This document shows, piece by piece, positions 53,975 through 64,000 of a stretch of DNA of 64,000 nt. The translations under genes were made by a program, and so were the position numbers. Origin of the DNA: Streptomyces flavofungini (GTDB lineage: Bacteria > Actinomycetota > Actinomycetes > Streptomycetales > Streptomycetaceae); contig NZ_CP128846.1 in NCBI RefSeq assembly GCF_030388665.1, forward strand, positions 5,468,501-5,532,500, given 5' to 3'. Under the pieces are notes generated by a model. It was not told the origin of the DNA, made no database searches, and worked only from the letters and a program-made list of their open reading frames with translations. Numbering within the stretch: the stretch's first letter is position 1; each line of letters starts with the position of its first letter.

Positions 53975-54259
53975 ATGTCCGACCTGCAGAAGGAAGTCAC
54001 CGACCTTGAGCGGAAGTCCGCGACAGCCGCTCGTCTCTTCGACATCCGGCGCATCATCGGCGGGCTGTTCGTCGTCTACGGCGTCATCGTCACCGTCGCC
54101 GGGATCACCGCGTCCGACGCCGACCTCGACAAGGCCGAGGGCATCAACATCAACCTCTGGACCGGCCTCGGCATGCTCGCCCTCGGCCTGTTCTTCCTGA
54201 CCTGGCTGTGGCTGCGGCCGGCTGCGGCGCCGGGGCCGGAGGGGGAGGGGGAGGGGTAG
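53975..54259 (+). CDS. Small two-helix membrane protein downstream of the symporter
   Basis: A 94-residue protein with a charged N terminus (LQKEVTDLERKSATAARLFDIRR), a first helix IGGLFVVYGVIVTVAGIT near residue 28-45 and a second GLGMLALGLFFLTWLWLR near 64-81. It starts 45 bases after the symporter stop and has a clear GAGG site just upstream (TCCGAGGAATC). It probably assists or stabilises the symporter; this is inferred from position only. Confidence 0.8.
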   Translation: MSDLQKEVTDLERKSATAARLFDIRRIIGGLFVVYGVIVTVAGITASDADLDKAEGININLWTGLGMLALGLFFLTWLWLRPAAAPGPEGEGEG

Positions 54260-54280
54260 GCCTCGCGGGTGCGCCCCGGT

Positions 54281-54472
54281 CCCGCCCCTTCTCCGAAACT
54301 GGGGCTCCGCCCCAGACCCCGCTCCTCAAACGCCGGAGGGGCTATAAATTTCGCCGGTGCGGCAAGGTTTTAGCCCGTCCGGCGTTTGAGGGCGAGGCGC
54401 GGAGCGCCGATAAAGCGGGGTCCAGGGGGCGCAGCCCCCGGTTTCGGAGAAGGGGCGGGACTGGGGCGCCCC
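54281..54472. repeat. Large inverted repeat: two REP-like repeats head to head
   Basis: A minus-oriented copy (54281-54342) and a plus-oriented copy (54372-54472) face each other across a 29-bp A/T-richer centre. The arms share CCCGCCCCTTCTCCGAAAC and its complement, GGGGGCGCAGCCCCC-type hairpins and the CCGGCGTTTGAG core, though the left arm lacks the GACGAGGCGCGGAGCGCCGA segment. The whole is about 190 bp, looks MITE-like, and fills the gap between the small membrane protein gene and the convergent GNAT gene. Confidence 0.85.
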
Positions 54473-54479
54473 GCGAAGG

Positions 54480-54923
54480 TCAACCCAGCCGCTTCGTCAA
54501 GGTGAACTCCTTGTGCCCCTCGGGGTAGTCGGGGATGACGGCGACGACCTCGTAGCCCTGCCGGCGGTAGAAGGCGGGAGCCTGGAAGTCCCAGGTCTCC
54601 AGGCGGGAGTTGAGACAGCCGCGCTCGCCGGCGGCGACCCGCTCCGCCTCGGCGAGCAACCGCCCCCCGAGCCCCGCGCCCCGCGCCTCCTCGGCCACCC
54701 ACAGCAGACTCACGTGCAGCCACCGCCCCCACGTGTACCCCGAGAGCCCCCCGACCAGCTCACCCTGGTCGTCCAACGCCCAGACGCCGAGCGGCTCTTC
54801 CCGCTCCTCGGGCGTGCCCTGAAGAGCACGAAGGGCCGCTGAGGCGTCCCGGTTCGCGTCCCGCAACCGCCCCCGAAGCAGACGGAGACGTTCTTTGTCG
54901 ACTCCTGTCTCCATACGAAACAT
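54480..54923 (-). CDS. GNAT family N-acetyltransferase
   Basis: A 147-residue acetyltransferase. The acetyl-CoA site is visible as LLWVAEEARGAGLGGRLLAEAE (R-G-x-G-L/G-x-R type), followed by LETWDFQAPAFYRRQGYEVV near the C terminus, where the tyrosine usually acts as general acid. The start is uncertain: in-frame ATG codons lie at 54914, 54923 and 54935; 54923 has GGTGGG upstream. Substrate unknown. Confidence 0.82.
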   Translation of the reverse strand: MFRMETGVDKERLRLLRGRLRDANRDASAALRALQGTPEEREEPLGVWALDDQGELVGGLSGYTWGRWLHVSLLWVAEEARGAGLGGRLLAEAERVAAGERGCLNSRLETWDFQAPAFYRRQGYEVVAVIPDYPEGHKEFTLTKRLG

Positions 54924-55163
54924 ACGGCCCACCATAAACGCGTCGGCCAATCAGTTCTGCAAATCCACTTCCGCTCGGGGCCCCCGTCCGTACTCTGAAG
55001 GGCAGCGCCGGTGGGGGCCGGCGCCGATCAGGGGGCGAGACAGTCGGGTGCGACGCCCGGCGTGGGGGTGGCAGTCACGGCACGGCGGCGGCCGTGCGGC
55101 TGCGGCGTACCCACTCCGGGTGCCGCGCCCGCGTCGGTCGCTCTCCGACCTGTGGGGGTTTCC

Positions 55164-55940
55164 GTGGTTCGAATCCGAGTCCTGGTCGTCGACGACCACC
55201 GTATCTTCGCCGAGTCGCTGGCCGCGGCGCTCGCCGCGGAGCCCGACGTGGAGGTGTCCGCCGCGGGCAGCGGCCCCGCGGCCCTGCGCTGCCTGGACCG
55301 CGCGGCCGCCGAAGGCCGCAGATACGACGTCCTGCTCGTGGACGCCGACCTGGGCAGCTCCGCGCCCGCACTGCAGGGCGCCCGCCCCGCCGTGCCGGTG
55401 CACGACGGCCAGGCCGACGGTCTCGTGGACGGCATCTCGCTGGTGGCGGGCGTGCGTTCGGGCCAGCCCGCCGTGCGCACGGTCGTGCTCGCGGAGAAGG
55501 ACGACCCGCGCCGCGCGGCCCTCGCCCTCGGCGCCGGGGCGTCCGGCTGGGTGGCGAAGGACTGCTCGCTCTCGCGGCTGCTCACGGTCATCCGGGGCGT
55601 CCTGCGCGACGAGACGCACCTGCCGCCCGCGCTGCTCACGGGCGTCCTGCGGGAACTGACGGCGGCACGCAAGCACCGTACGGAGAGCGAGCGGCTCGTG
55701 GAGTCCCTCACCCCGCGCGAGCGCGAAGTGTTGCGGTGCATGGTCGCGGGGCTCGGCCGCAAGGCCGTCGCCGAACGGCTCTTCCTGTCGCCGCACACCG
55801 TCCGCACCCATATGCAGAACGTCCTCGGCAAGCTCGGCGTGCACTCCACGCTCGCCGCCGTCGCCCTCGCCCGCAGGGCGGGCGTCGGCCCCGCCGACCT
55901 AGCCGGGGATGTTGTCGAACGGGGCGGTCAACTGGCGTAG
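55164..55940 (+). CDS. LuxR/NarL-type orphan response regulator
   Basis: A 258-residue regulator. The receiver domain keeps the acidic pair (LVVDDHRIFAESLA) and the phospho-acceptor Asp in DVLLVDADLG, with about 25 extra residues rich in Ala/Pro after it (LGSSAPALQGARPAVPVHDG). The HTH (about 180-240) is LTPREREVLRCMVAGLGRKAVAERLFLSPHTVRTHMQNVLGKLGV in segments. No kinase gene is near. It differs from the degenerate regulator at 47295 in keeping its Asp. Its 3' end overlaps the convergent MarR gene by 42 bases. Confidence 0.87.
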   Translation: MVRIRVLVVDDHRIFAESLAAALAAEPDVEVSAAGSGPAALRCLDRAAAEGRRYDVLLVDADLGSSAPALQGARPAVPVHDGQADGLVDGISLVAGVRSGQPAVRTVVLAEKDDPRRAALALGAGASGWVAKDCSLSRLLTVIRGVLRDETHLPPALLTGVLRELTAARKHRTESERLVESLTPREREVLRCMVAGLGRKAVAERLFLSPHTVRTHMQNVLGKLGVHSTLAAVALARRAGVGPADLAGDVVERGGQLA

Positions 55941-56396
55941 CAGCCCCGCCAGTTCACCGCGCTGGGCGCGCGAGAGCTCACCGAGGATCGCCCGCTCCTG
56001 GTCGAGCAGGCCCGCGAGGGCCTGGTCGGCCCGGTCGCGGCCCTCTTCGGTGAGCCGCACGAGCACGCCCCGCCGGTCACTGGGATCCGGCAGCCGCTCA
56101 ACCAGGCCCTTCTTCGTGAGCCTGTCGATGCGGTTGGTCATCGTGCCGGACGTGACCAGGGTCTGGGTGAGGAGCTGGCCCGGCGAGAGCTGATACGGCG
56201 CGCCCGCGCGCCGCAGCGACGTCAGCACGTCGAACTCCCAGGGCTCCAGCTCATGCTCGGAGAACGCCAGCCGACGCGCGCGATCGAGATGGCGCGCCAG
56301 CCTGCTCACGCGGCTCAGCACCTCGAGCGGTTCCACGTCGAGGTCAGGGCGCTCCCGGCGCCATGCAGCGACCAGCCGGTCGACCTCGTCCTCCAT
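55899..56396 (-). CDS. MarR family transcriptional regulator
   Basis: A 165-residue winged-helix regulator. The DNA-binding core is LEPWEFDVLTSLRRAGAPYQLSPGQLL, then LVTSGTMTNRIDRLTKKGLVERLPDPSDRRGVLVRLTEEG with the DPxDRR wing. It is divergent from tam and the VOC gene. A perfect 14-bp palindrome at 56432-56445 in the shared control region is a likely operator. No cysteine of the OhrR type is visible. Its last 14 codons overlap the end of the convergent response regulator gene. Confidence 0.9.
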   Translation of the reverse strand: MEDEVDRLVAAWRRERPDLDVEPLEVLSRVSRLARHLDRARRLAFSEHELEPWEFDVLTSLRRAGAPYQLSPGQLLTQTLVTSGTMTNRIDRLTKKGLVERLPDPSDRRGVLVRLTEEGRDRADQALAGLLDQERAILGELSRAQRGELAGLLRQLTAPFDNIPG

Positions 56397-56431
56397 GACG
56401 ATCAGTGTAGGGGGTCTGTCGACATGAAGTC

Positions 56432-56445
56432 TCTTGACGTCAAGA
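56432..56445. promoter_or_regulatory. Probable MarR operator
   Basis: TCTTGACGTCAAGA is a perfect palindrome 36 bases upstream of the MarR start. It contains TTGAC on both strands, so it could also provide -35 elements in both directions and coordinate the MarR gene with tam. Confidence 0.65.
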
Positions 56446-56567
56446 TACTTGGGGAGTCAGGATGGGGCAACCGGTTCGGTACGCGTTCACGGCGACGTCG
56501 GCCGTGGGCCACCCCGCCGTCGTGACCCCCGCACTCTCCCTCGCCTCCCGTCGCAGAGGAGCAGCCC

Positions 56568-57407
56568 ATGCCGCCCACCGCGTCGCCCACCTGGGACCCC
56601 GACCAGTACCTGCGCCACTCCGGGCACCGCGCCCGCCCCTTCCACGACCTCCTCGCCCGGGTGGCCCCGCTCCCCGCGGGCCCCGAAGGGCGCCCGCCCC
56701 GCATCGCCGACCTCGGCTGCGGGCCCGGCAACGTCACCGTCCTGCTCGCCGAGCGCTGGCCCGACGCCCACGTCACCGGCTTCGACAACTCCCCGCAGAT
56801 GCTCCGGCAGGCCGCGGCCCTCGCCGGGCCCACGGCGGGCGGCGGCCGCCTGGAGTTCGCGTCCGCCGACGCCGGGGCGTGGACGCCCGCCCCTCGGACG
56901 TACGACCTGATCCTGTCGAACGCGACCCTCCAGTGGGTGCCGGGGCACGCCGACCGCTTCCCCGACTGGGTGGCCGCGCTGCGGCCCGGCGGGGTGCTCG
57001 CCGTCCAGATGCCCGCCAACTTCGGGGCGCCGAGCCACACCCTGATGAGGGAACTCTGCGCGAGCGGGCGGTGGCGGGAGCGGCTCGGCGGAGTGCTGCG
57101 GCACGCCGACGCCGTGCTCCCGCCCACCGCCTATCTGGAGCTCCTCACCGGGCTCGGCTGCGCGGCCGACGTCTGGGAGAGCACGTACCAGCACCTGCTC
57201 GGCGGCGACGACCCCGTCCTCGACTGGGTCAAGGGGACCGGCCTGCGGCCCGTCCTCACCGCACTCGCCGACGACCCGGCCGCGCGGGACGCCTTCCTCG
57301 GTGAGTACCGCGACCTGCTGCGCGAGGCCTATCCGGCCGGGGCGCACGGGACCGTCTTCCCCTTCCGGCGGCTCTTCGCGGTGGCCCGCGCGGGGGGTGC
57401 GGTCTGA
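56568..57407 (+). CDS. tam: Trans-aconitate 2-methyltransferase
   Basis: A 279-residue SAM-dependent methyltransferase that esterifies trans-aconitate, an inhibitor of aconitase formed spontaneously from citrate-cycle intermediates. Tam signatures are WDPDQYLRHSGHRARPFHDLL at the N terminus, the SAM loop IADLGCGPGNVT near residue 46, DLILSNATLQWVPGH near 118 and VQMPANFGAPSH. The last base of its TGA is the first base of the VOC gene's ATG (TGATG). Confidence 0.92.
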   Translation: MPPTASPTWDPDQYLRHSGHRARPFHDLLARVAPLPAGPEGRPPRIADLGCGPGNVTVLLAERWPDAHVTGFDNSPQMLRQAAALAGPTAGGGRLEFASADAGAWTPAPRTYDLILSNATLQWVPGHADRFPDWVAALRPGGVLAVQMPANFGAPSHTLMRELCASGRWRERLGGVLRHADAVLPPTAYLELLTGLGCAADVWESTYQHLLGGDDPVLDWVKGTGLRPVLTALADDPAARDAFLGEYRDLLREAYPAGAHGTVFPFRRLFAVARAGGAV

Positions 57408-57784
57408 TGCTCGCCGCCGTCGACCATGTGCAGCTCGCCGCCCCGCCCGGCAGCGAGGGGGCGCTGCGCGGCTTCTACGTGGACGTGCTCGGCATGACCG
57501 AGGTGCCGAAGCCGGGCGGGCTCGCGGGGCGTGGCGGGTGCTGGTTCGAGGCGGGGGCCGTCCGGCTGCACCTCGGGGTCGAGGCCGGCTTCCGGCCCGC
57601 CCGCAAGGCGCACCCCGGACTCCGCGTCACCGGCATCGAGGCCTACGCGGCCCGGCTCGCCGCCCTGGGGGCGCCCGTCACCTGGGACGACCTTCTCCCC
57701 GGCCACCGGCGCTTCTACTCCGAGGACCCGGTCGGCAACCGCCTGGAGTTCCTGGAGCCGTACCCCGCGGCTCCCCCCGCCTGA
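57407..57784 (+). CDS. VOC family (glyoxalase-like) protein
   Basis: A 125-residue vicinal-oxygen-chelate fold protein. Two beta-alpha-beta-beta-beta modules are visible: VDHVQLAAPPGSEGALRGFYVDVLGM with a metal-ligand-type histidine, and RRFYSEDPVGNRLEFLEPYP with the final glutamate ligand. It is translated coupled to tam through TGATG. The reaction is unknown; a role in lactoylglutathione-like or aromatic-ring chemistry or binding of a small ligand are equally possible. Confidence 0.88.
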   Translation: MLAAVDHVQLAAPPGSEGALRGFYVDVLGMTEVPKPGGLAGRGGCWFEAGAVRLHLGVEAGFRPARKAHPGLRVTGIEAYAARLAALGAPVTWDDLLPGHRRFYSEDPVGNRLEFLEPYPAAPPA

Positions 57785-57910
57785 CCCGCCCGGCAACCCC
57801 GCCGCCGCGCGCGGCGCGGTGGATGGTCCACCGGGTCGCGCGCGAGTACGAGACAGTCGCGCCGGGCGCCCCCCCCGGGTACACGGGGCACCGCCCCCGA
57901 CGGTGTGACG

Positions 57911-58630
57911 TCAGGACTTGCGATGGCCTATCAGGCGCGGCTTCGGCTCCAGGCCGTCCAGGCCGTGCCAGGCCAGGTTGACCAGGTGGGCCGCCACCTC
58001 CGCCTTCTTGGGCTTGCGGACGTCCAGCCACCACTGGCCGGTGAGGGCCACGCTGCCGACCAGGGCCTGGGCGTAGAGCGGGGCGAGCTTCGGGTCGAAG
58101 CCGCGGGTCTTGAACTCCTGGCCGAGGATGTCCTCGACCTGCGTGGCGATGTCGGAGATGAGGGAGGCGAAGGAGCCGGTCGACTGGGGGATGGGGGAGT
58201 CCCGGACGAGGATGCGGAAGCCGTCGGTGTACTCCTCGATGTAGTCGAGGAGGGCGAAGGCGGCCTGCTCGCAGAGCTCGCGGGGGTGCCCGGCGGTGAG
58301 GGAGCCGGTGACCATGCCGAGGAGCTGGCGCATCTCACGGTCCACCACGACCGCGTACAGCCCTTCCTTGCCGCCGAAGTGTTCGTAGACGACGGGCTTG
58401 GAGACACCGGCCTTCGCCGCGATCTCCTCCACCGACGTGCCTTCGAAGCCCTTGGCGGCGAACAGGGTGCGGCCGATGTCCAGCAGCTGCTCACGGCGCT
58501 CGGCGCCGGTCATCCGGGTCCGGCGGACGCGCCGGGGCTTGTCGCTGTTCGAACCCGCGGAGCCCTGCGGGGCCCGCGTGGAGCGCGTCGTACTCGGATT
58601 GCTTGGGTCGGTCGCCACGTGGTCCATCAT
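57911..58630 (-). CDS. TetR family regulator of the desaturase operon
   Basis: A 239-residue repressor. A disordered Ser/Thr-rich N terminus of about 38 residues is followed by the HTH TGAERREQLLDIGRTLFAAKGFEGTSVEEIAAKAGVSKPVVYEHFGGKEGL in segments (about 40-92), then a helical ligand-binding domain. Its ATG overlaps the stop of the desaturase gene (ATGA), so it is the second gene of that operon. By position it probably senses acyl-CoA or unsaturated fatty acids and controls the desaturase, like DesT/FasR-type TetR proteins. The frame is open much further upstream, but that is antisense to the desaturase frame. Confidence 0.9.
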   Translation of the reverse strand: MMDHVATDPSNPSTTRSTRAPQGSAGSNSDKPRRVRRTRMTGAERREQLLDIGRTLFAAKGFEGTSVEEIAAKAGVSKPVVYEHFGGKEGLYAVVVDREMRQLLGMVTGSLTAGHPRELCEQAAFALLDYIEEYTDGFRILVRDSPIPQSTGSFASLISDIATQVEDILGQEFKTRGFDPKLAPLYAQALVGSVALTGQWWLDVRKPKKAEVAAHLVNLAWHGLDGLEPKPRLIGHRKS

Positions 58631-59658
58631 GCCGCGTCTGCGGCCTGGGGCTTGCCAGGGGCGGGAATCGCACCCGCCCCGTCCGCCCCGTCGGGAGCCT
58701 TGCGGCGGGCGTCGATCCGGGTCTTGGTGGGCCACCGCACGTCGTACGCCCAGCCGAGCTGTTCGAACCAGCGGATGAGCCGCGCGGACGAGTCGAGCTG
58801 GCCGCGCATCACGCCGTGGCGCGCGCTCGTCGGGTCGGCGTGGTGCAGGTTGTGCCAGGACTCGCCGCAGGACAGGACCGCGAGCCACCACACGTTGCCG
58901 GAGCGGTCGCGGGACTTGAAGGGACGCTTGCCCACCGCGTGGCAGATCGAGTTGATCGACCACGTCACGTGGTGAAGCAGCGCCACCCGGACGAGTGAGC
59001 CCCAGAAGAAGGCCGTGAACGCGCCCCACCAGGACATCGTGACCAGACCGCCCACCAGCGGCGGCAGCGCGAGCGACACCACGGTCCACAGGACGAACTG
59101 GCGCGAGACGGCCCGGATCGCCGGGTCCTTGATCAGGTCGGGCGCGTACTTCTCCTGCGACGTCTGCTCCTCGTCGAACAGCCAGCCGATGTGCGCCCAC
59201 CACAGGCCCTTCATCAGGGCCGGGACCGTCTCGCCGAAGCGCCACGGCGAGTGCGGGTCGCCCTCCGCGTCGGAGTACTTGTGGTGTTTGCGGTGGTCGG
59301 CCACCCAGCGGACGACGGGGCCCTCCACCGCCATCGAACCGGCCACCGCGAGCGCGATCCGCAGCGGCCGCTTGGCCTTGAAGGAGCCGTGCGTGAAGTA
59401 GCGGTGGAAGCCGATGGTGATGCCGTGGCAGCCCAGGTAGTACATGAACACGAGCAGGCCGAGATCCAGCCAGCTCACCCCCCAGCCCCAGGCCAGCGGG
59501 ACCGCCGCCACCAGGGCCAGGAACGGGACGGTGATGAACAGGAGCAGCGCGAGCTGCTCCGCGGACCGCTTCTGTTCACCGCCCAGGGTCGCGGACGGGG
59601 GCGGGGCGCTCGACGGCGCCCCCTTCGATTCGGCGATGACGTCGGGGCTCGTGGTCAT
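58627..59658 (-). CDS. Membrane acyl-CoA / fatty acid delta-9 desaturase
   Basis: A 343-residue di-iron membrane desaturase. The three histidine boxes are in order: HRYFTH near residue 87, HRKHHKYSD near 123 and HNLHHADP near 263, which bind the iron centre. About four helices anchor it in the membrane. ATG 59658 has GGGGAAG upstream; a longer in-frame version would add 41 residues that do not resemble the family. It is followed by an overlapping TetR gene and preceded by a control region containing alternating TACGG half-sites. It adjusts membrane fluidity by introducing a double bond into acyl chains. Confidence 0.92.
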   Translation of the reverse strand: MTTSPDVIAESKGAPSSAPPPSATLGGEQKRSAEQLALLLFITVPFLALVAAVPLAWGWGVSWLDLGLLVFMYYLGCHGITIGFHRYFTHGSFKAKRPLRIALAVAGSMAVEGPVVRWVADHRKHHKYSDAEGDPHSPWRFGETVPALMKGLWWAHIGWLFDEEQTSQEKYAPDLIKDPAIRAVSRQFVLWTVVSLALPPLVGGLVTMSWWGAFTAFFWGSLVRVALLHHVTWSINSICHAVGKRPFKSRDRSGNVWWLAVLSCGESWHNLHHADPTSARHGVMRGQLDSSARLIRWFEQLGWAYDVRWPTKTRIDARRKAPDGADGAGAIPAPGKPQAADAA

Positions 59659-60027
59659 AAAGGCTTCCCCTGGGGGGTCGAGGGTGACTGCCGGCATCTG
59701 GCGATGCGGAGCGCTGGGATACGGAATTCGCAGGTGTCGACACGCGCCGGGCGGGAAGGCACCGGACGGGCGGGTGCCCATGGGCGGGGCCGCTCATACG
59801 CGAGGCTACGGAGCCGTAGGTTACGGCCTCGTAAGTATCGCAGTGCGCGGCATCACGGCAAGAGGCCGCGAGTCTGCCAAGACCCATCGACACCTATCCT
59901 TGGATCGGTCGGACAGCGCGGTCCGCTCTGTATCTCCCCCGGTTCCACGGCCGGGACCCCTCCCAGACGTGCCCACCCCCGTTCTCCGGCCGGAAAACGG
60001 CGGGCTTCACCGCAAGGAGCCGCACCT
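59659..60027. promoter_or_regulatory. Divergent control region between desaturase and ppc, with TACGG half-sites
   Basis: At 59807-59826 the sequence TACGGagCCGTAggtTACGG gives overlapping palindromes: TACGG-N2-CCGTA (extended by C/G to 59806-59819) and CCGTA-N3-TACGG, followed by CGTAAG at 59830-59835. It is about 150 bases upstream of the desaturase start and a candidate operator for its TetR regulator. The ppc-proximal half ends with AAGGAG at 60014-60019. No gene is seen here. Confidence 0.55.
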
Positions 60028-62796
<2,769 letters not shown>

Positions 62797-62816
62797 CGCC
62801 GCGCCTTGATGTGCAC

Positions 62817-62850
62817 GAGGGCCCCTCACCCACGCGGGTGAGGGGCCCTC
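62817..62850. terminator. Terminator after ppc, perfect 15-bp stem
   Basis: GAGGGCCCCTCACCC (62817-62831) and its exact complement (62836-62850) flank the loop ACGC, 20 bases after the ppc stop. It can also serve the convergent small membrane protein gene. Confidence 0.9.
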
Positions 62851-62872
62851 GCGGGTCGGCAGGCCGGTGCCT

Positions 62873-62938
62873 CAGAGGCTCAACGCCGCGAACGCCGCCG
62901 ACAGTCAGAGGCTCAACGCCGCGAACGCCGCCGACAGT
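62873..62938. repeat. Perfect 33-bp tandem duplication at a gene 3' end
   Basis: Positions 62873-62905 and 62906-62938 are identical. The second (inner) copy encodes the C-terminal ten residues of the minus-strand membrane protein; the stop codon TGA (62907-62905) spans the junction, so the first copy is an untranslated duplicate of that coding end. Confidence 0.95.
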
Positions 62939-63360
62939 TGGACGCCCCCGGCGAGCGCCAGGACACCCGCCGTCCGGTTCAGCCGCAACCCCCCGGCCAC
63001 CACCACCGCGGCGAGGAGCAGCGCGCCGCCCAGCGGCAGCCACGCGTGCAGGAAGCCCGGGCCGCCGCTGCGGACGGCCTCGTCCGAGTCGGGCTTGACC
63101 ACGACCGGGATGCGCTCGCCCTCGCGGGCCGCGACCGACTCGTCGATGACGACGCGGTCGCGCGCCCTGCTCCCGGACGCGGGGGCGTAGGGGCCGGTGC
63201 ACTCGTCCCCGCCGCAGCGCGCGACGGACAGCATGCCCCGCTCCCGCCCGTCGTCGGGCACCATCACATACCGCGCCGTCCCCCACGACGCCCAGACGCC
63301 GGCGATCAGGATCAGGGCCGCGACGAGCCCCGCCGCGCCCCGCAGTACGTAAGCGGGCAT
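62905..63360 (-). CDS. Two-helix membrane protein of unknown function
   Basis: A 151-residue protein with a helix near residues 8-28 (LRGAAGLVAALILIAGVWASW), an external part of about 70 residues with one close Cys pair (ARCGGDECTGPY), and a second helix pair near 103-150 (LPLGGALLLAAVVVAGGL, then TAGVLALAGGVQLSAAFAAL). The layout resembles DUF3592-type envelope proteins (VPVVVKPDSDEAV block) but I am not certain. ATG 63360 is chosen at the start of the hydrophobic segment. The 3' end is duplicated downstream without changing the protein. Confidence 0.75.
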   Translation of the reverse strand: MPAYVLRGAAGLVAALILIAGVWASWGTARYVMVPDDGRERGMLSVARCGGDECTGPYAPASGSRARDRVVIDESVAAREGERIPVVVKPDSDEAVRSGGPGFLHAWLPLGGALLLAAVVVAGGLRLNRTAGVLALAGGVQLSAAFAALSL

Positions 63361-63424
63361 GGCGGCGATCCTTGGGGAGGGGAGCACGCTGCGTCAACAG
63401 GCGACGGCGCGAACGTCCCGTACG

Positions 63425-64000
63425 TCAGGAGTTGTACGCGCTCTGCGCCCGCTCCAGGCCCTCGGACACCAGGCACTCCACGGCGTCCGCGGCCCGGTCC
63501 ACGAAGTAGTCCAGCTCCTTGCGCTCCGTGCTGGAGAAGTCCTTGAGGACGAAGTCGGCGACCTGCATCCGGCCCGGCGGGCGGCCGATACCGAAGCGCA
63601 CCCGGTGGTAGTCGGAGCCCATCGCCTTCGTCATCGACTTCAGACCGTTGTGGCCGTTGTCGCCGCCGCCCAGCTTCAGGCGCAGCACGCCGTAGTCGAT
63701 GTCGAGTTCGTCGTGCACGGCGACGATGTTCGCCGTGGGCACCTTGTAGAAGTCGCGCAGGGCGGTGACCGGACCGCCCGAGAGGTTCATGTACGAGGCG
63801 GGCTTGGCGAGGACGACGCGACGGCTGCCGGGGCCCATCGGGCCGATCCGGCCCTCCAGGACGTGCGCCTGCGCCTTGGCGGCCCGCTTGAAGCTGCCGC
63901 CGATCCGGTCGGCGAGCAGGTCGGCGACCATGAAGCCGACGTTGTGGCGGTTCATGGCGTAGCCGGGGCCGGGGTTGCCGAGCCCCACGATCAGCCAGGG
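63425..64000 (-). CDS. pth: Peptidyl-tRNA hydrolase (5' end beyond the window)
   Basis: The visible 191 C-terminal residues read [22 protein letters not shown]..., so only a few N-terminal residues are missing at the window edge. The catalytic histidine is in MNRHNVGFM, the conserved asparagine in [10 protein letters not shown], the Asp in [10 protein letters not shown] and the second asparagine in [11 protein letters not shown]. It releases peptides from peptidyl-tRNA during translation. In Mycobacterium pth lies close to ispE; here about 23 kb including the gal and desaturase loci separates them. Confidence 0.95.
   Translation of the reverse strand, partial: PWLIVGLGNPGPGYAMNRHNVGFMVADLLADRIGGSFKRAAKAQAHVLEGRIGPMGPGSRRVVLAKPASYMNLSGGPVTALRDFYKVPTANIVAVHDELDIDYGVLRLKLGGGDNGHNGLKSMTKAMGSDYHRVRFGIGRPPGRMQVADFVLKDFSSTERKELDYFVDRAADAVECLVSEGLERAQSAYNS

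Noticed and set aside
57911..59245. Single 444-residue protein made of the TetR protein plus an upstream extension
   Set aside because: The extension is antisense-like Arg/Pro-rich sequence overlapping the desaturase gene; the TetR protein starts naturally at the ATGA overlap.

Overview
The window is a GC-rich actinobacterial chromosome segment, almost certainly Streptomyces. Supporting signs are strong G/C at third codon positions, frequent GTG starts with GTGA/ATGA overlaps, an SsgA-like sporulation protein, a WhiJ/DUF397-type regulatory triad, and the order pmt/rsmI/tatD/rpfB/ksgA/ispE, which is also conserved in Mycobacterium. I see no rRNA, tRNA, CRISPR array, insertion sequence or prophage. 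It reads as core chromosome with short accessory cassettes between house-keeping blocks.

Region by region. 1-7.6 kb: a repeat-rich gene-poor edge, arylamine N-acetyltransferase, an ECF41/SigJ-type sigma factor divergent from a flavodoxin-fold oxidoreductase, a lipoprotein plus orphan sensor kinase, a GNAT, exonuclease III and a Tat-exported protein. 7.6-12.2 kb: a MerR regulator divergent from a translationally coupled Baeyer-Villiger monooxygenase / hydrolase / SDR cassette, then a small hydrophilic protein. 12.3-18.8 kb: tricorn-like protease, then a TetR regulator with an MMPL exporter. 18.8-22.1 kb: an SsgA-like protein and a nickel/cobalt ECF transporter (cbiMN-cbiQ-cbiO) behind a Nur-box-like site. 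22.1-28.1 kb: serine hydrolase, the HATPase / XRE-DUF5753 / DUF397 triad, an HTH-zinc-ribbon protein, EamA and YbaK proteins. 28.2-33.7 kb: two tandem MecA-like penicillin-binding proteins and protein mannosyltransferase. 33.7-43 kb: rsmI, a zinc-ribbon protein, tatD, rpfB, rsmA (ksgA), ispE, a Uma2 protein and an ABC-F (Uup) protein. 43-48 kb: two paralogous membrane-anchored beta-propeller proteins and an atypical response regulator. 48-54.3 kb: an AhpD-like protein, galT-galE-galK and a divergent sodium:solute symporter with a small membrane partner. 54.5-64 kb: GNAT, an orphan LuxR-type regulator, MarR/tam/VOC, a fatty-acid desaturase with its TetR regulator, ppc, a small membrane protein and the 3' part of pth, cut by the window edge.

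The observations I would follow first: (1) two separate promoters with the same ECF41 signature (TGTCACA-N16-CGTC), one before the ECF41 sigma gene and one 46 kb away before the AhpD/carboxymuconolactone-decarboxylase-family gene, which suggests a two-locus regulon; (2) a family of at least eight composite REP-like intergenic repeats, one of which ends a coding sequence and one of which carries a second hairpin repeat, itself also found in frame inside a coding sequence; (3) short-period minisatellites placed exactly at gene 3' ends; (4) a Nur-box-like operator before the Ni/Co transporter; and (5) well-formed candidate operators for the TetR/MMPL, desaturase/TetR and MarR/tam units.
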